From CAYWWY01 sp964580185 (lineage in GTDB: Bacteria; Thermotogota; Thermotogae; MWEM01): a stretch of DNA of 42,015 nt. Shown here piece after piece: positions 9,325 to 16,986 of this stretch. How positions within the stretch are numbered: position 1 is the stretch's first letter; every line of letters starts with the position of its first letter. Made by a program: the position numbers and the translations under genes. The notes under the pieces were generated by a model. The model did no database searches. It worked only from the letters and a program-made list of their open reading frames with translations, and was not told the origin of the DNA. The stretch lies in assembly GCA_964580185.1 (NCBI GenBank), contig CAZOJQ010000025.1:1-42015 (forward strand), given 5' to 3'.

Positions 9325-10155
9325 ATGACGAAACAACGATCGATCATCCAACAGATTGTGGTTCACGGGGTATTGGCCATTGGAGCGTTGGCAATGGTGG
9401 TTCCCTTTGTATGGATGGTCTCGACCTCTTTCAAACCAGCGCAGGAGATCTTTGTGGTTCCGCCGACGTGGATCCCATCTCAGCCCACCCTCAAAAACTA
9501 TATCGATCTCTTTCAAAATTTGGATTTCGCTCGCCCGTTTTTCAACACAGTGATCGTTTCGGGCTCGATCACGCTACTCTCAGTCCTTTTTTCGTCCATG
9601 GCGGGCTTTGCCTTCGCTAAGTTCCGGTTTCGGGGCCGAAACGCCCTGTTTATGCTGATCCTGGCCACAATCATGGTACCCGGCCAGATGACCATTATCC
9701 CAGTCTTCCTGATGCTGCGGCATCTGGGACTGATCAACACCTATGCGGGTCTGATCATACCGGCGATGGTAAGCGCCTTCAACGTCTTCTTCATGCGTCA
9801 ATACATCCTGACCATACCAGATGATCTGCTTGAGGCGGCCAAAATCGATGGCGCAAAAGAAGGATTCCTTTTTTTCAAGATCATCCTGCCTCTTTCCGGT
9901 CCAGCCTTGTCCACGATCGCAATCTTCACTTTTACCGGTTCGTGGAACTCTTTCCTATGGCCCCTCATTATCGCTCAGGACGAACGTATGTACACTTTGC
10001 CTGTGGCCATCTCCGTGCTCGCTGGCCAATATGGAGAAAATCTCGCCATCCAGATGGCCGGTTCATGCATAGTCATCGCCCCCATCCTGATCTTCTTCAT
10101 CATCGCGCAGCGAAAATTCCTCAAAGGCATCGCATTGACAGGCATGAAGTACTGA
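9325..10155 (+). CDS. ABC sugar transporter permease (MalG/UgpE-like)
   Basis: This 276-residue inner-membrane protein has six hydrophobic segments. It carries the MalG-like signatures VWMVSTSFKPAQEIF after the first helix and SSMAGFAFAKFRFRGRN before the third, and an EAA loop EAAKIDGAKEGFLFFKIILP near residues 168-187. The C-terminus QRKFLKGIALTGMKY is typical of the family. It begins 13 bases after the first permease and is the last gene of the operon, closed by the terminator at 10181. It forms a heterodimeric channel with the preceding permease. Confidence 0.9.
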   Translation: MTKQRSIIQQIVVHGVLAIGALAMVVPFVWMVSTSFKPAQEIFVVPPTWIPSQPTLKNYIDLFQNLDFARPFFNTVIVSGSITLLSVLFSSMAGFAFAKFRFRGRNALFMLILATIMVPGQMTIIPVFLMLRHLGLINTYAGLIIPAMVSAFNVFFMRQYILTIPDDLLEAAKIDGAKEGFLFFKIILPLSGPALSTIAIFTFTGSWNSFLWPLIIAQDERMYTLPVAISVLAGQYGENLAIQMAGSCIVIAPILIFFIIAQRKFLKGIALTGMKY

Positions 10156-10180
10156 AATTGTCCAACACCATGATGAGAAT

Positions 10181-10204
10181 GCGGGTTGACATCCCGCTTT
10201 TTCT
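10181..10204 (+). terminator. Terminator of the glucan operon
   Basis: GCGGG (10181-10185) pairs with CCCGC (10193-10197) around the loop TTGACAT, followed by five T residues. The loop itself contains a TTGACA -35 box (see the next entry). Confidence 0.7.
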
Positions 10205-10215
10205 TTGTGTATACT
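10186..10215 (+). promoter_or_regulatory. Promoter for the clostripain-like gene, nested in the upstream terminator
   Basis: A consensus TTGACA (10186-10191) lies in the loop of the operon terminator, and TATACT (10210-10215) follows after 18 bases. The gene it would drive starts at 10322 with a GAGGAGGTG ribosome site. Confidence 0.6.
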
Positions 10216-10321
10216 TGAATTATCCGATTCTTTGGTGGAGAATCCTTTCATATTTTTAGCACGCAAAGACGTACTTAAACAAAGTATGTATAGCAGTTGA
10301 CCTATGAGGAGGTGAGGAAGA

Positions 10322-11548
10322 ATGAAAGCAAAGGTGTATGGAACGATGATCATGCTCGGGATCTTGATCGTTGTTTTGGTGACAGGGTGTTTCTTTCCAT
10401 CACCATTTGTGGGGAAGGCTTGGACCTTCATGCTGTATCTCAACGGTGATGAGTTGGCAATGCAAGAAGATTTTATTGCTGCATTCCATGAGATGATCGC
10501 CCAACAGGTTGGCAGCACGGATGATGTGAACATTGTCATTCAGTTCGATCGATATCCGGGCAGAGAGGATTATGGTGGTTGGGAGATCGCGCACCGGTTC
10601 TACTACACTCCAGGTATGGAACCGACAGAAGAAAATGCCATTCAAGACTGGGGAGATGGGATTGGGGGAAGAGAAGTCAATATGGCCGATCCCCAGACAC
10701 TTGCGGATTTCATTGCATGGGCCCACACACACTATCCCGCGCGCCGAAATGCTTTGATGGTGGCAGATCATGGGTATGGTTGGAGGGGTTTGCTGATCGA
10801 CATGACCAGCGACGGTGTTTATATGACAATGAAACAGTTTGCTCAGGTTTTGCGAAATTCAAAGGTCCCTTTGGATTTGCTTGCCTTAAATGCCTGTCAT
10901 ATGCAGATGATTGAGGTGTTGTACGAAATTCATGACACAGGCATCGAGATTGTGGTTGGCTCGGAACACATGGGAGCCACTTGGCCCATAGCCGACATCA
11001 TCAAAACCCTTACTGACAATCCATGGATCGCTACCGAAGAATGGGCCCAAACAATGGTCGACCAATACCACGCTGCGCATGCCCAAGACGCCTTTGTCAC
11101 CCTCTCATCCGTACGACTTGAACATATTCCCGCGTTGGTCACCGCCTTCACCGATTTGGTCGAAACCATACTCGGAGAGGATCCTTTTCCCGTGGTCCAA
11201 CAAAAGGCTCAGACGGTTTTGGATCGATTGGCCGAAGCGGTAGCATACCGAAAAAACGGAGCCGATTGGGAGGATGCCGGTGGTGTGGCTTTGTACTGGC
11301 CCAAACCGGATCCAGGAGGGTATATCCCTTTAGATTTTTTTTACCATTATACCGAGCAAACAATCCGTTTTCCAATAGACAGCCGCTGGAGAAGATTCTT
11401 ATGGGTTTACTATACCCCCGGCTCTTATGACTTTCCGGGTGATATCCCACGTGAAATCTATGATATTCGCGACGAACTTCATGAGTTTACACCCGATCCG
11501 CATATCGACCTGTTCCAATTCTGTCAGGCGATTGTAGACAACGAATAG
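10322..11548 (+). CDS. Clostripain family (peptidase C11) cysteine-protease lipoprotein
   Basis: This 408-residue protein has a lipoprotein signal with the lipobox LVTGC at residues 19-23, so it is probably anchored outside the cytoplasmic membrane. The C11 fold is recognised by WTFMLYLNGDEL near residue 34, the catalytic histidine in ADHGYGW (His150), and the catalytic cysteine in LNACHMQMIEVL (Cys192). The spacing fits clostripain-like enzymes, which cut after arginine or lysine and are often self-processed. It has its own promoter and is followed by a weak terminator. It stands alone between the glucan operon and a stretch of gene debris. The substrate is unknown. Confidence 0.85.
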   Translation: MKAKVYGTMIMLGILIVVLVTGCFFPSPFVGKAWTFMLYLNGDELAMQEDFIAAFHEMIAQQVGSTDDVNIVIQFDRYPGREDYGGWEIAHRFYYTPGMEPTEENAIQDWGDGIGGREVNMADPQTLADFIAWAHTHYPARRNALMVADHGYGWRGLLIDMTSDGVYMTMKQFAQVLRNSKVPLDLLALNACHMQMIEVLYEIHDTGIEIVVGSEHMGATWPIADIIKTLTDNPWIATEEWAQTMVDQYHAAHAQDAFVTLSSVRLEHIPALVTAFTDLVETILGEDPFPVVQQKAQTVLDRLAEAVAYRKNGADWEDAGGVALYWPKPDPGGYIPLDFFYHYTEQTIRFPIDSRWRRFLWVYYTPGSYDFPGDIPREIYDIRDELHEFTPDPHIDLFQFCQAIVDNE

Positions 11549-11569
11549 TCCTCACCGCTCGTACTTTTT

Positions 11570-11590
11570 GCAACCCAGAACGGTTGCTTT
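11570..11590 (+). terminator. Weak terminator after the C11 peptidase gene
   Basis: GCAACC (11570-11575) pairs with GGTTGC (11582-11587) around a six-base loop, followed by only three T residues. A CDS-end terminator is likely but of limited strength. Confidence 0.45.
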
Positions 11591-11679
11591 GAATTCCTTA
11601 TTTTTTCATTTCCGTCTTAGTGATAACTAAGATATGGGATTCCTTGGGAGGAACCCATTCTGGAGGGAAGCGATGAATC
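11591..11679 (+). repeat. 89-bp duplicated leader, copy 1
   Basis: These 89 bases match 15187-15275 with only six substitutions (about 93 percent identity). They contain the inverted repeat CTTAGT-gata-ACTAAG (11616-11631), a GGATTCC/GGAAccc imperfect hairpin, a GGAGGG ribosome site at 11662-11667 and the ATG at 11673. The unit therefore looks like a 5' untranslated region with its start codon, duplicated in front of a different coding sequence. Confidence 0.8.
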
Positions 11680-11969
11680 GCAGCAAAGAGGAGCGAGAAC
11701 ACGCAGAATCCCGAGAGAAGGCACTGAAGGATCAGGCCACCTTGCGTAAAATGGCGATGGAGCAAGGGTGGAAAAAAGGTATGGAGAAGGGTAGAATCGA
11801 TGGCCAAAAAGACTTGCTATTGTCTATGATCACCAGAAAATTCCCTGGCGTATCCAACCACTATCATACGCAGTTGAAAGAACTGGACTCTCTTCGCTTG
11901 AAGAATCTTGGAGAAGAACTGCTAAACATCAATAGCCTTACTGAGCTTGATCGATACTTAGGAAGCTAA
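11673..11969 (+). pseudogene. C-terminal remnant of an Rpn-like (PD-(D/E)XK transposase-related) protein
   Basis: The frame encodes a highly charged coiled segment (SKEEREHAESREKALKDQ), a WKKGMEKGRIDGQKDLLLSM repeat-like region and LGEELLNINSLTELDRYLGS. This is the familiar tail of Rpn-family recombination-promoting nucleases, which normally have about 200 more residues carrying the nuclease domain. That part is missing. The first three codons (MNR) come from the duplicated leader, so the remnant has been fused to a foreign translation start and could still be translated as a peptide of about 98 residues. No nuclease activity is expected. Confidence 0.55.
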
Positions 11970-12405
11970 TCTACCCAAAAAAAAATGAGACACAGAATAT
12001 GGGGAAGCACCACCTAAAGAATAACTCATCATTGATCATTCATTATGAATCATCCAAAGATTTGTTAGTAGCTAACTATATATGATTCCTCTATCAAACA
12101 TAGGATCTAGGAGAGATGAAATATCCGGATGGGCATGCCATTCGTCTTTCCTTTTGTATCGTACCCTGGACGAATTCACCGAATACTACATCGACAAAAC
12201 ACTCCAGTATCATCTCCACAGCCAAGCTGTATCCCAAAACCGTGGAAGAGATCCTCTTTACGAATATAGAACACTTCAAAAGCCCGATCGAAACCTACCT
12301 GGACTGCAGCTGCCATGTGGACAACGAAAAAGCTAGCCCTTTTTCGGAGCAGATCTGAAGCTTATGGGAAGCAAGCTTGCATTTTACAGCCACCAATTTC
12401 CGAAT
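11970..12405 (+). other. Intergenic debris without a recognised gene
   Basis: No protein family is recognisable here. A frame at 12116-12358 (80 residues, containing EEILFTNIEHFKSPIETYLD) is open with an AGGAGAG site before its ATG, but I do not recognise it and it may be decayed coding sequence. An imperfect inverted repeat, ATTCAT-t-ATGAAT, lies near 12038-12050. Confidence 0.35.
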
Positions 12406-12579
12406 GCATCATTTTTTGCAGAAACAGGGTAGGAGGCTGTTGATTATATCCGCTCCCATACATCGGATGTCATTCTGATGAATTTGCTCTTGCCTGTTAT
12501 GGGTAGTGCGGAAGCAACGCAAAGAATACGCAAACTGGATAAAGGCCCAGACATACCGATCATCAATGCTTCCAGGACA
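12406..12579 (+). pseudogene. Receiver (REC) domain remnant of a response regulator or hybrid kinase
   Basis: Reading through one in-frame TAG at 12430, the translation gives FFAETG-stop-EAVDYIRSH, then VILMNLLLPVMGSAEATQRI and RKLDKGPDIPII. This is the core of a receiver domain (EAVxxI, DVILMDLxMPxMxGxEATxxIR, PIIALTA). The phosphoacceptor aspartate position is asparagine (LMN), the stop replaces what may have been a CAG codon, and the end is cut off at about 12579, exactly where the gene on the minus strand ends. No RBS or start is evident. It is a broken fragment. Confidence 0.6.
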
Positions 12580-15078
12580 CTACCGATTGCCGGTTCGCCT
12601 CGGCACAAAACGCGGGCGGAGCGTATAAGAACCATATCCTTCCGCCAAACTAACTTGGATATAGTAGGTGCCAGGTTCGAGGTCCCCTTGCTCTATTCTG
12701 ACCGTACGTTCCATGGAGGAATCTTCAACATGATGCCAACGAGCATCCTTGTCGTACAAGGTGAGAAAGACCCGCAATTCTTCATCGCAATCCACACTGA
12801 CACTCAGAGTGCCTGATTGAGGAATAATGACTTTGAACCAATCAGTGTGATCTCGGAACCAAGCGTTTCCATATCCCAAAAGGCCGACCACCGGTTGGTC
12901 AAGCGATATGGATTGGGCTTGCCAAAAGTGATCGTTGGGTTCATGGTCCCCTTCAACAGGAACTGGCTCAAAACTCGCCCTCAGGGTATAGGAGCCATAT
13001 CCTTCCGCAAGGGAGACTTGGAAGTAATAGGTTCCGGCCCCAAGGTCGTCGCGTTCAACCCTTGCCGTGTGTTGCATGGAGGAATCTTCAACATGGGACC
13101 AGCTGGCATTCACATCGAAGAGATACAGAGAAACCCGTAACCCATCATCGCAATCGACGCGCACACGGAGGGTTCCCTCTTTCGGGATGGTGACTTTGAA
13201 CCAATCGGTGTGATCTCGGAACCAAGCGTTTCCATATCCCAAAAGGCCGACCACCGGTTGGTCAAGCGATATGGATTGGGCTTGCCAAAAGTGATCGTTG
13301 GGTTCATGGTCCCCACTCTTGGACAGAGGATTAAATTGCGCGCTCAAGGCGAACGATCCTCTCCCTTGAGCATAGTCCAATCGGACATAGTATGTGCCCG
13401 GGGCTAGATCATCCCGTTCGATTCGACTTGTCCGTTGAAGATTATGATCCTCATGTATCTGAGATCTTCCATCGACATCCAGAAGAGAAAGATACAGTCT
13501 CAACGTATCTGAGCATTCGATCTGAACAGATAGAGTCCCATACTCATGGATCGATATTGGAAAGGTCAAGTTCGATTCGTTGATGTTCCAAGACTTGCGA
13601 ATCGGATCAAAGTGAAAGGGGAGGGTTGGAGAATCGCGCGCTGGTTTCTCGTGGATGGATCCATCAATGGCAATAACCATAATGGAGGATATCTGATTGT
13701 CGAAGACATTCATCAGACGCGGATACTCCCAAAGTCCGGCGCGAATGTCCTCATCCGAAGGAAGAACCAAACGGTCCCCGTCGAACCCGTCGTTCATGTA
13801 TGCAACGGCCCGGACATTCTTCCCGACCCGAACCGATGAAATGCTGTCGTTTGGAAGCCCGATGGATGCGCTGTTGGGGTATCCGCCTTTGGTTAACCGC
13901 GAAAAGGGACCGGTGAAGTCGTACCCTTGAAACACAAGAACCTCATCATCTGAGGGGGAACGGGAAGAAGGTTCGCTGGGTGGAAGTTCGGGGGTGTGGA
14001 GAACGGAAAATCGCGCGGTGATTTCAATCGATCTGCTTACCACAAAATCGAGGGGATTGTTCACGCTGAACAAGGTGTCGTTCACATACCACCCATCCCA
14101 TTGGTAGTTTGCCCTCGCTCCCGCTTCGAGCCGAATAGGACTGTTTGGGGTTTTATTAGAGACGTGAAAATCCGCCCAAGAACCATCTTCATCCACGCGT
14201 AGCATGACGATTCCATGTGGACTGCCCCGAACAAAGACAGACTCCGTTGGGACCCTTTCTTCAAAGGAATACACAGCATGAATGCGATAGTCTCGATCCA
14301 CCATAATCGATAATGGATTGGCGGTATTCCTTTCTCCGTTGACTGTCCAATACCGAAAGGTAAATCCTGGGACGGTTTTTGGGAAAAGGGTCCTGTTGGA
14401 TCCCGATTCAATACCCTCTTCTTTGCTCTCCCCAAAAATTCCCTGAGGATCACTGGTGATTATGATCGAAAAGGTTTTTACCGGAGAAGAAGGGGGAACA
14501 GGGGCTACCGGATTATGAATCGCGAAGTATCGAGAATAATTTGAGATGGTGGAGTATTCGAATCTTTTGTTCGTCCAGTTCTGATGGTACACAAACAGTT
14601 TCCCATCAAAAAAACGATCAAAGATAGCGACATGTGTATTGGCATATCTATCGATACCTGCCGCAAACTCTGCGATCACCGTTCCACTTGGAATTGTGGA
14701 CCAATCGTTGTTTCCCGAAGACTTCCATTCTGGTGCCGCCGGCAGTCCAGAAACCAACCCCCGGACAAAGTCAACGCATTGTCTTTTTGGCCCCCCATAT
14801 TGAGGATCCTCTTGGTTGGGATCGACAACATACAAATAGCCTCCAATGCTATAAAAGGCCTTGCCGTTGTACAGATTCAACCTCTTGCCCTCTCGGGTGT
14901 CGATTGCAGTCTTGGTGGGTTTCTCCCCATCTTGGATCAACCCCGTTGAGGCGAAGCGTATGGCCTTTAAAGAATCCAATGCCTCCATGTTCCTGGAATC
15001 CACGATAAAGAAGGCGCCCCATACCCACACTCCAACTACCAATAGGAAAACTATACAAGTATTTGCCTTAGCCCGCAC
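12580..15078 (-). CDS. Secreted modular protein: CHAP/amidase-like domain, InlB-like repeats, beta/gamma-crystallin-like domain and three PPC domains
   Basis: This 832-residue protein starts at a GTG with a GGAGGGAG site and a signal peptide or anchor (TCIVFLLVVGVWVWGAFFIV). Residues of about 65-190 resemble BPSL0067/CHAP cysteine amidases, with QCVDFVRG (Cys101), THVAIFD (His149) and VYHQNW. Residues 200-360 are bacterial InlB-type repeats (FxYWTVNGER, YQWDGWYVN). Residues 389-475 resemble a beta/gamma-crystallin unit (VLVFQGYDFTGP, FDNQISSI). Three pre-peptidase C-terminal beta-sandwiches follow, each with a DLxxGTYY motif; the last two share almost identical DNA. It is probably a cell-wall-acting or glycan-binding exoprotein. 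The last domain ends abruptly in RRTGNR beside gene debris, so the 3' end may be truncated. Confidence 0.75.
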   Translation of the reverse strand: MRAKANTCIVFLLVVGVWVWGAFFIVDSRNMEALDSLKAIRFASTGLIQDGEKPTKTAIDTREGKRLNLYNGKAFYSIGGYLYVVDPNQEDPQYGGPKRQCVDFVRGLVSGLPAAPEWKSSGNNDWSTIPSGTVIAEFAAGIDRYANTHVAIFDRFFDGKLFVYHQNWTNKRFEYSTISNYSRYFAIHNPVAPVPPSSPVKTFSIIITSDPQGIFGESKEEGIESGSNRTLFPKTVPGFTFRYWTVNGERNTANPLSIMVDRDYRIHAVYSFEERVPTESVFVRGSPHGIVMLRVDEDGSWADFHVSNKTPNSPIRLEAGARANYQWDGWYVNDTLFSVNNPLDFVVSRSIEITARFSVLHTPELPPSEPSSRSPSDDEVLVFQGYDFTGPFSRLTKGGYPNSASIGLPNDSISSVRVGKNVRAVAYMNDGFDGDRLVLPSDEDIRAGLWEYPRLMNVFDNQISSIMVIAIDGSIHEKPARDSPTLPFHFDPIRKSWNINESNLTFPISIHEYGTLSVQIECSDTLRLYLSLLDVDGRSQIHEDHNLQRTSRIERDDLAPGTYYVRLDYAQGRGSFALSAQFNPLSKSGDHEPNDHFWQAQSISLDQPVVGLLGYGNAWFRDHTDWFKVTIPKEGTLRVRVDCDDGLRVSLYLFDVNASWSHVEDSSMQHTARVERDDLGAGTYYFQVSLAEGYGSYTLRASFEPVPVEGDHEPNDHFWQAQSISLDQPVVGLLGYGNAWFRDHTDWFKVIIPQSGTLSVSVDCDEELRVFLTLYDKDARWHHVEDSSMERTVRIEQGDLEPGTYYIQVSLAEGYGSYTLRPRFVPRRTGNR
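12828..12951 (-). repeat. Internal direct repeat of PPC domains, copy 1
   Basis: This 124-bp stretch is identical to 13191-13314 except for one base. It encodes the linker GDHEPNDHFWQAQSISLDQP onward plus the start of a PPC domain. Flanking parts of the same domains are much less alike, which points to recent gene conversion or slippage. Confidence 0.9.
13191..13314 (-). repeat. Internal direct repeat of PPC domains, copy 2
   Basis: This is the partner of 12828-12951, with one mismatch in 124 bases. Confidence 0.9.
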
Positions 15079-15129
15079 CGATCTCCCTCCTTGACGATGG
15101 CGTTCCCTTGATCCCTTTAATACTATGGA

Positions 15130-15138
15130 ATTGTACCA
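15130..15138 (-). promoter_or_regulatory. Extended -10 promoter of the modular secreted protein
   Basis: On the minus strand the sequence reads TGgTACAAT, an extended -10 box about 55 bases before the GTG start. No good -35 box is visible, as is usual for extended -10 promoters. Confidence 0.45.
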
Positions 15139-15186
15139 TATTCATAAGCCAGATCATCCCTTTTTTTGCTGAAATCATCCCCATAC

Positions 15187-15275
15187 GAATTCCTTATTTT
15201 TTTATTTCCGTCTTAGTGTTAACTAAGATATGGGATTCCTTGGGAGGAATCCATTTTGGAGGGAAGCTATGAACC
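15187..15275 (+). repeat. 89-bp duplicated leader, copy 2
   Basis: This is the partner of 11591-11679. It contains the exact inverted repeats CTTAGT-gtta-ACTAAG (15212-15227) and GGATTCC-ttggga-GGAATCC (15233-15252), GGAGGG at 15258-15263 and the ATG at 15269. Copy 2 has perfect stems and leads into a signal peptide, so it is probably the original. Confidence 0.8.
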
Positions 15276-15667
15276 GAACGGTTTGGGTTGGATTTCTTGT
15301 TTTGGCAATGATCACGAATGTAGCATTCAGTACCGTACAAAACTTTTACTGGACCAGAACTTCCACAGGAGGAACACAAATCAGCGTATACAATCCTGTG
15401 ATCGTTGGACCGGGGGTATGCGTTTTTCAAGGGTTGGGTGAATCCTCTCTCAAAGCTTCGGGAGAATGGACCTATCACGAAGATCGAGGGGGGTTTTCTT
15501 CCAGCATTGGCCGGATCTTCTTCCCTGCCCCCTATTTGGAGTACTCGATCCGGGCGATTATGCAATTCGATCCAGAAGGAACCAACCACGGCGCATATGG
15601 AATCTTCTTTGAAACGGGCGTCAATGAAAGTTTACAGGATACTGGTTCAAGGATCGAATCCTTATGA
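15269..15667 (+). CDS. Small secreted protein of unknown function (possibly the 5' part of a frameshifted gene)
   Basis: This 132-residue product begins with a clear signal peptide (MNRTVWVGFLVLAMITNVAF, cleavage after S). The mature part is rich in aromatic and glycine residues (YHEDRGGFSSSIGRIFFPAP, HGAYGIFFETG), the style of a beta-sandwich LamG-like or concanavalin-like fold. The ATG at 15269 has GGAGGG five bases upstream. An upstream in-frame ATG at 15230 exists but would place 13 residues before the signal peptide. Its TGA overlaps the ATG of the next frame, which may be its own C-terminal half. It lies just upstream of the pseudopilin operon. Confidence 0.5.
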   Translation: MNRTVWVGFLVLAMITNVAFSTVQNFYWTRTSTGGTQISVYNPVIVGPGVCVFQGLGESSLKASGEWTYHEDRGGFSSSIGRIFFPAPYLEYSIRAIMQFDPEGTNHGAYGIFFETGVNESLQDTGSRIESL

Positions 15668-15861
15668 ACACATCGGGCGGGAATACCGGGGCAGCGATCT
15701 TAAAGCCATATCTTCCATGGGAAGATAGCTTGATTATCTTCGATGAAGTGCTGATCGACAACCGGCGAGTGACCGAGCTTTCTTTCAAAGCGTTCCGATT
15801 TTCCCAAGTGGTTGACTTGTCTAACCGAAATGACTGGGCCAAACTGACCCTGGTACAATAG
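15664..15861 (+). CDS. Short frame continuing the upstream secreted protein (coupled gene or frameshifted 3' part)
   Basis: This 65-residue frame overlaps the preceding stop by four bases (ATGA). It reads EDSLIIFDEVLIDNRRVTEL, then FRFSQVVDLSNRNDWAKLTL, and looks like the strand-rich end of a beta-sandwich domain. It has no convincing ribosome site of its own. Either it is translated by coupling, or a single-base indel near 15640-15664 has split one protein of about 195 residues. I favour the frameshift reading but cannot prove it. Confidence 0.4.
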   Translation: MNTSGGNTGAAILKPYLPWEDSLIIFDEVLIDNRRVTELSFKAFRFSQVVDLSNRNDWAKLTLVQ

Positions 15862-15910
15862 AAACGTAGAACCTAAGCCAAATTCGGCAAAAGAACAGGA
15901 TCGAAAATGA

Positions 15911-15941
15911 TTACAATTTGTTATCTCTTGTGTGGTATAAT
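15911..15941 (+). promoter_or_regulatory. Promoter of the pseudopilin operon
   Basis: TGgTATAAT (extended -10, TATAAT at 15936-15941) with a loose -35 TTACAA at 15911-15916. It lies about 165 bases before the first prepilin start. Confidence 0.55.
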
Positions 15942-16106
15942 ATCGTAAAGCAAACAATGCTAAACGGATCATGCCTCAGCCATCCAGGAACAGGATTTCT
16001 GGATCCTATCCTTATCTACTTCCAGCTAATCCCTAAGGAACGGAGTGGACCCTGTTCCTCTACGATCAGAGGGATTTCAACGCGTCAAATGAAAGCGCAG
16101 GTACCT

Positions 16107-16487
16107 ATGCTCAGACAAAGAGATGGTATGTCCATCCTGGAAATCTTAGTGGCGTTCGTAATTATCACAATTGCCCTTGCGATTGTGTTCATCGCGCCAT
16201 CAGGCTATTTTCGCCTTGCGCAAAAAATACAGATTGAAACCGATATCTATGATGTGGCCTTTTCTTTTGCAGAAGAGATGCTTTTGGAAACCTCTTATAC
16301 TGTGGCACCAAAAACCATAACTGTCAATCAAATAAGTTATTTTTGCGATATTGAAATCGGAACTTGGAGTGATCTTGTAGAACCCGGACATACTGTAGAC
16401 ATGGCCACAGTTACCATACAACCAAGTCCTACGATTTCTGGACTTGATATCAAAGTGACCATGCCGATCATCCTCCGGAGACCATAG
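16107..16487 (+). CDS. Prepilin-like protein (PilV/GspI-type minor pseudopilin)
   Basis: A short basic leader (MLRQRDG) is followed by MSILEILVAFVIITIALAIV, a class III prepilin signal. Processing is expected after the glycine, with glutamate at position 5 of the mature protein. The remaining 100 residues form a small globular head (TITVNQISYFCDIEIG). PilV/GspI-like proteins sit near the tip of type IV pili and type II secretion pseudopili. The start at 16107 is chosen because it gives a normal seven-residue leader; ATG at 16089 is the alternative. It opens a run of four small inner-membrane proteins with 4-bp overlaps. Confidence 0.7.
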   Translation: MLRQRDGMSILEILVAFVIITIALAIVFIAPSGYFRLAQKIQIETDIYDVAFSFAEEMLLETSYTVAPKTITVNQISYFCDIEIGTWSDLVEPGHTVDMATVTIQPSPTISGLDIKVTMPIILRRP

Positions 16488-16497
16488 GAGATAAGTA

Positions 16498-16986
16498 ATG
16501 AAAAGGATCGCATTAACCCTTGTGGAAACACTGATCGTAATGGTTATTACTGCGATTCTCATTTCAATAACGACAGCCGGATGGGCCGTGATCACACGGG
16601 GGATTCGGGATCACGCGGTATTGGACAGCGCTGTGCAGGGGATCATCTTTGTTTTGACGGATGCGAGAGGAAGAAGTGTGGAAACCAAGATTCCGCAATG
16701 GGTACGCAAAGGGGTGGATGAGGAAAGCAAAAGAGTGTTTGCCAGCGGGACAGAGAACGGAGCTACATCGACGGTATGGAAAATCCCGGAAACAGTTGAA
16801 ATCCAGTTTGCGAGTATTGATCCCTTTGACGATACAGATTTCTTCTATGTGTTCGGGGCATGGGCTGGGGATACAGGGACAACCTATCAACTGATCGATG
16901 GGCCTGCAACGATTACTGTTTCTTTGGAGAACAGCGCGCGCACACGGTTGGTTGTAGTGGACAAAGGGCTGGCGAAAGAACCATGA
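16498..16986 (+). CDS. Prepilin-like protein (GspH/FimT-type minor pseudopilin)
   Basis: This 162-residue protein begins MKRIALTLVETLIVMVITAI, a prepilin helix with the mature glutamate at position 5. The residue before the cleavage point is alanine rather than the usual glycine, a tolerated but less common variant. The C-terminal head (QLIDGPATITVSLENSARTR, then LVVVDKG) resembles the GspH beta-fold. It starts ten bases after the preceding stop with a GGAGAT site, and its own stop overlaps the next ATG. Its role would be pilus or pseudopilus initiation together with its neighbours. Confidence 0.7.
   Translation: MKRIALTLVETLIVMVITAILISITTAGWAVITRGIRDHAVLDSAVQGIIFVLTDARGRSVETKIPQWVRKGVDEESKRVFASGTENGATSTVWKIPETVEIQFASIDPFDDTDFFYVFGAWAGDTGTTYQLIDGPATITVSLENSARTRLVVVDKGLAKEP

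Noticed and set aside
12670..12690. tRNA T-loop-like sequence (AGGTTCGAGGTCC)
   Set aside because: It is inside a well-supported minus-strand coding gene and no acceptor or anticodon stem can be formed around it.
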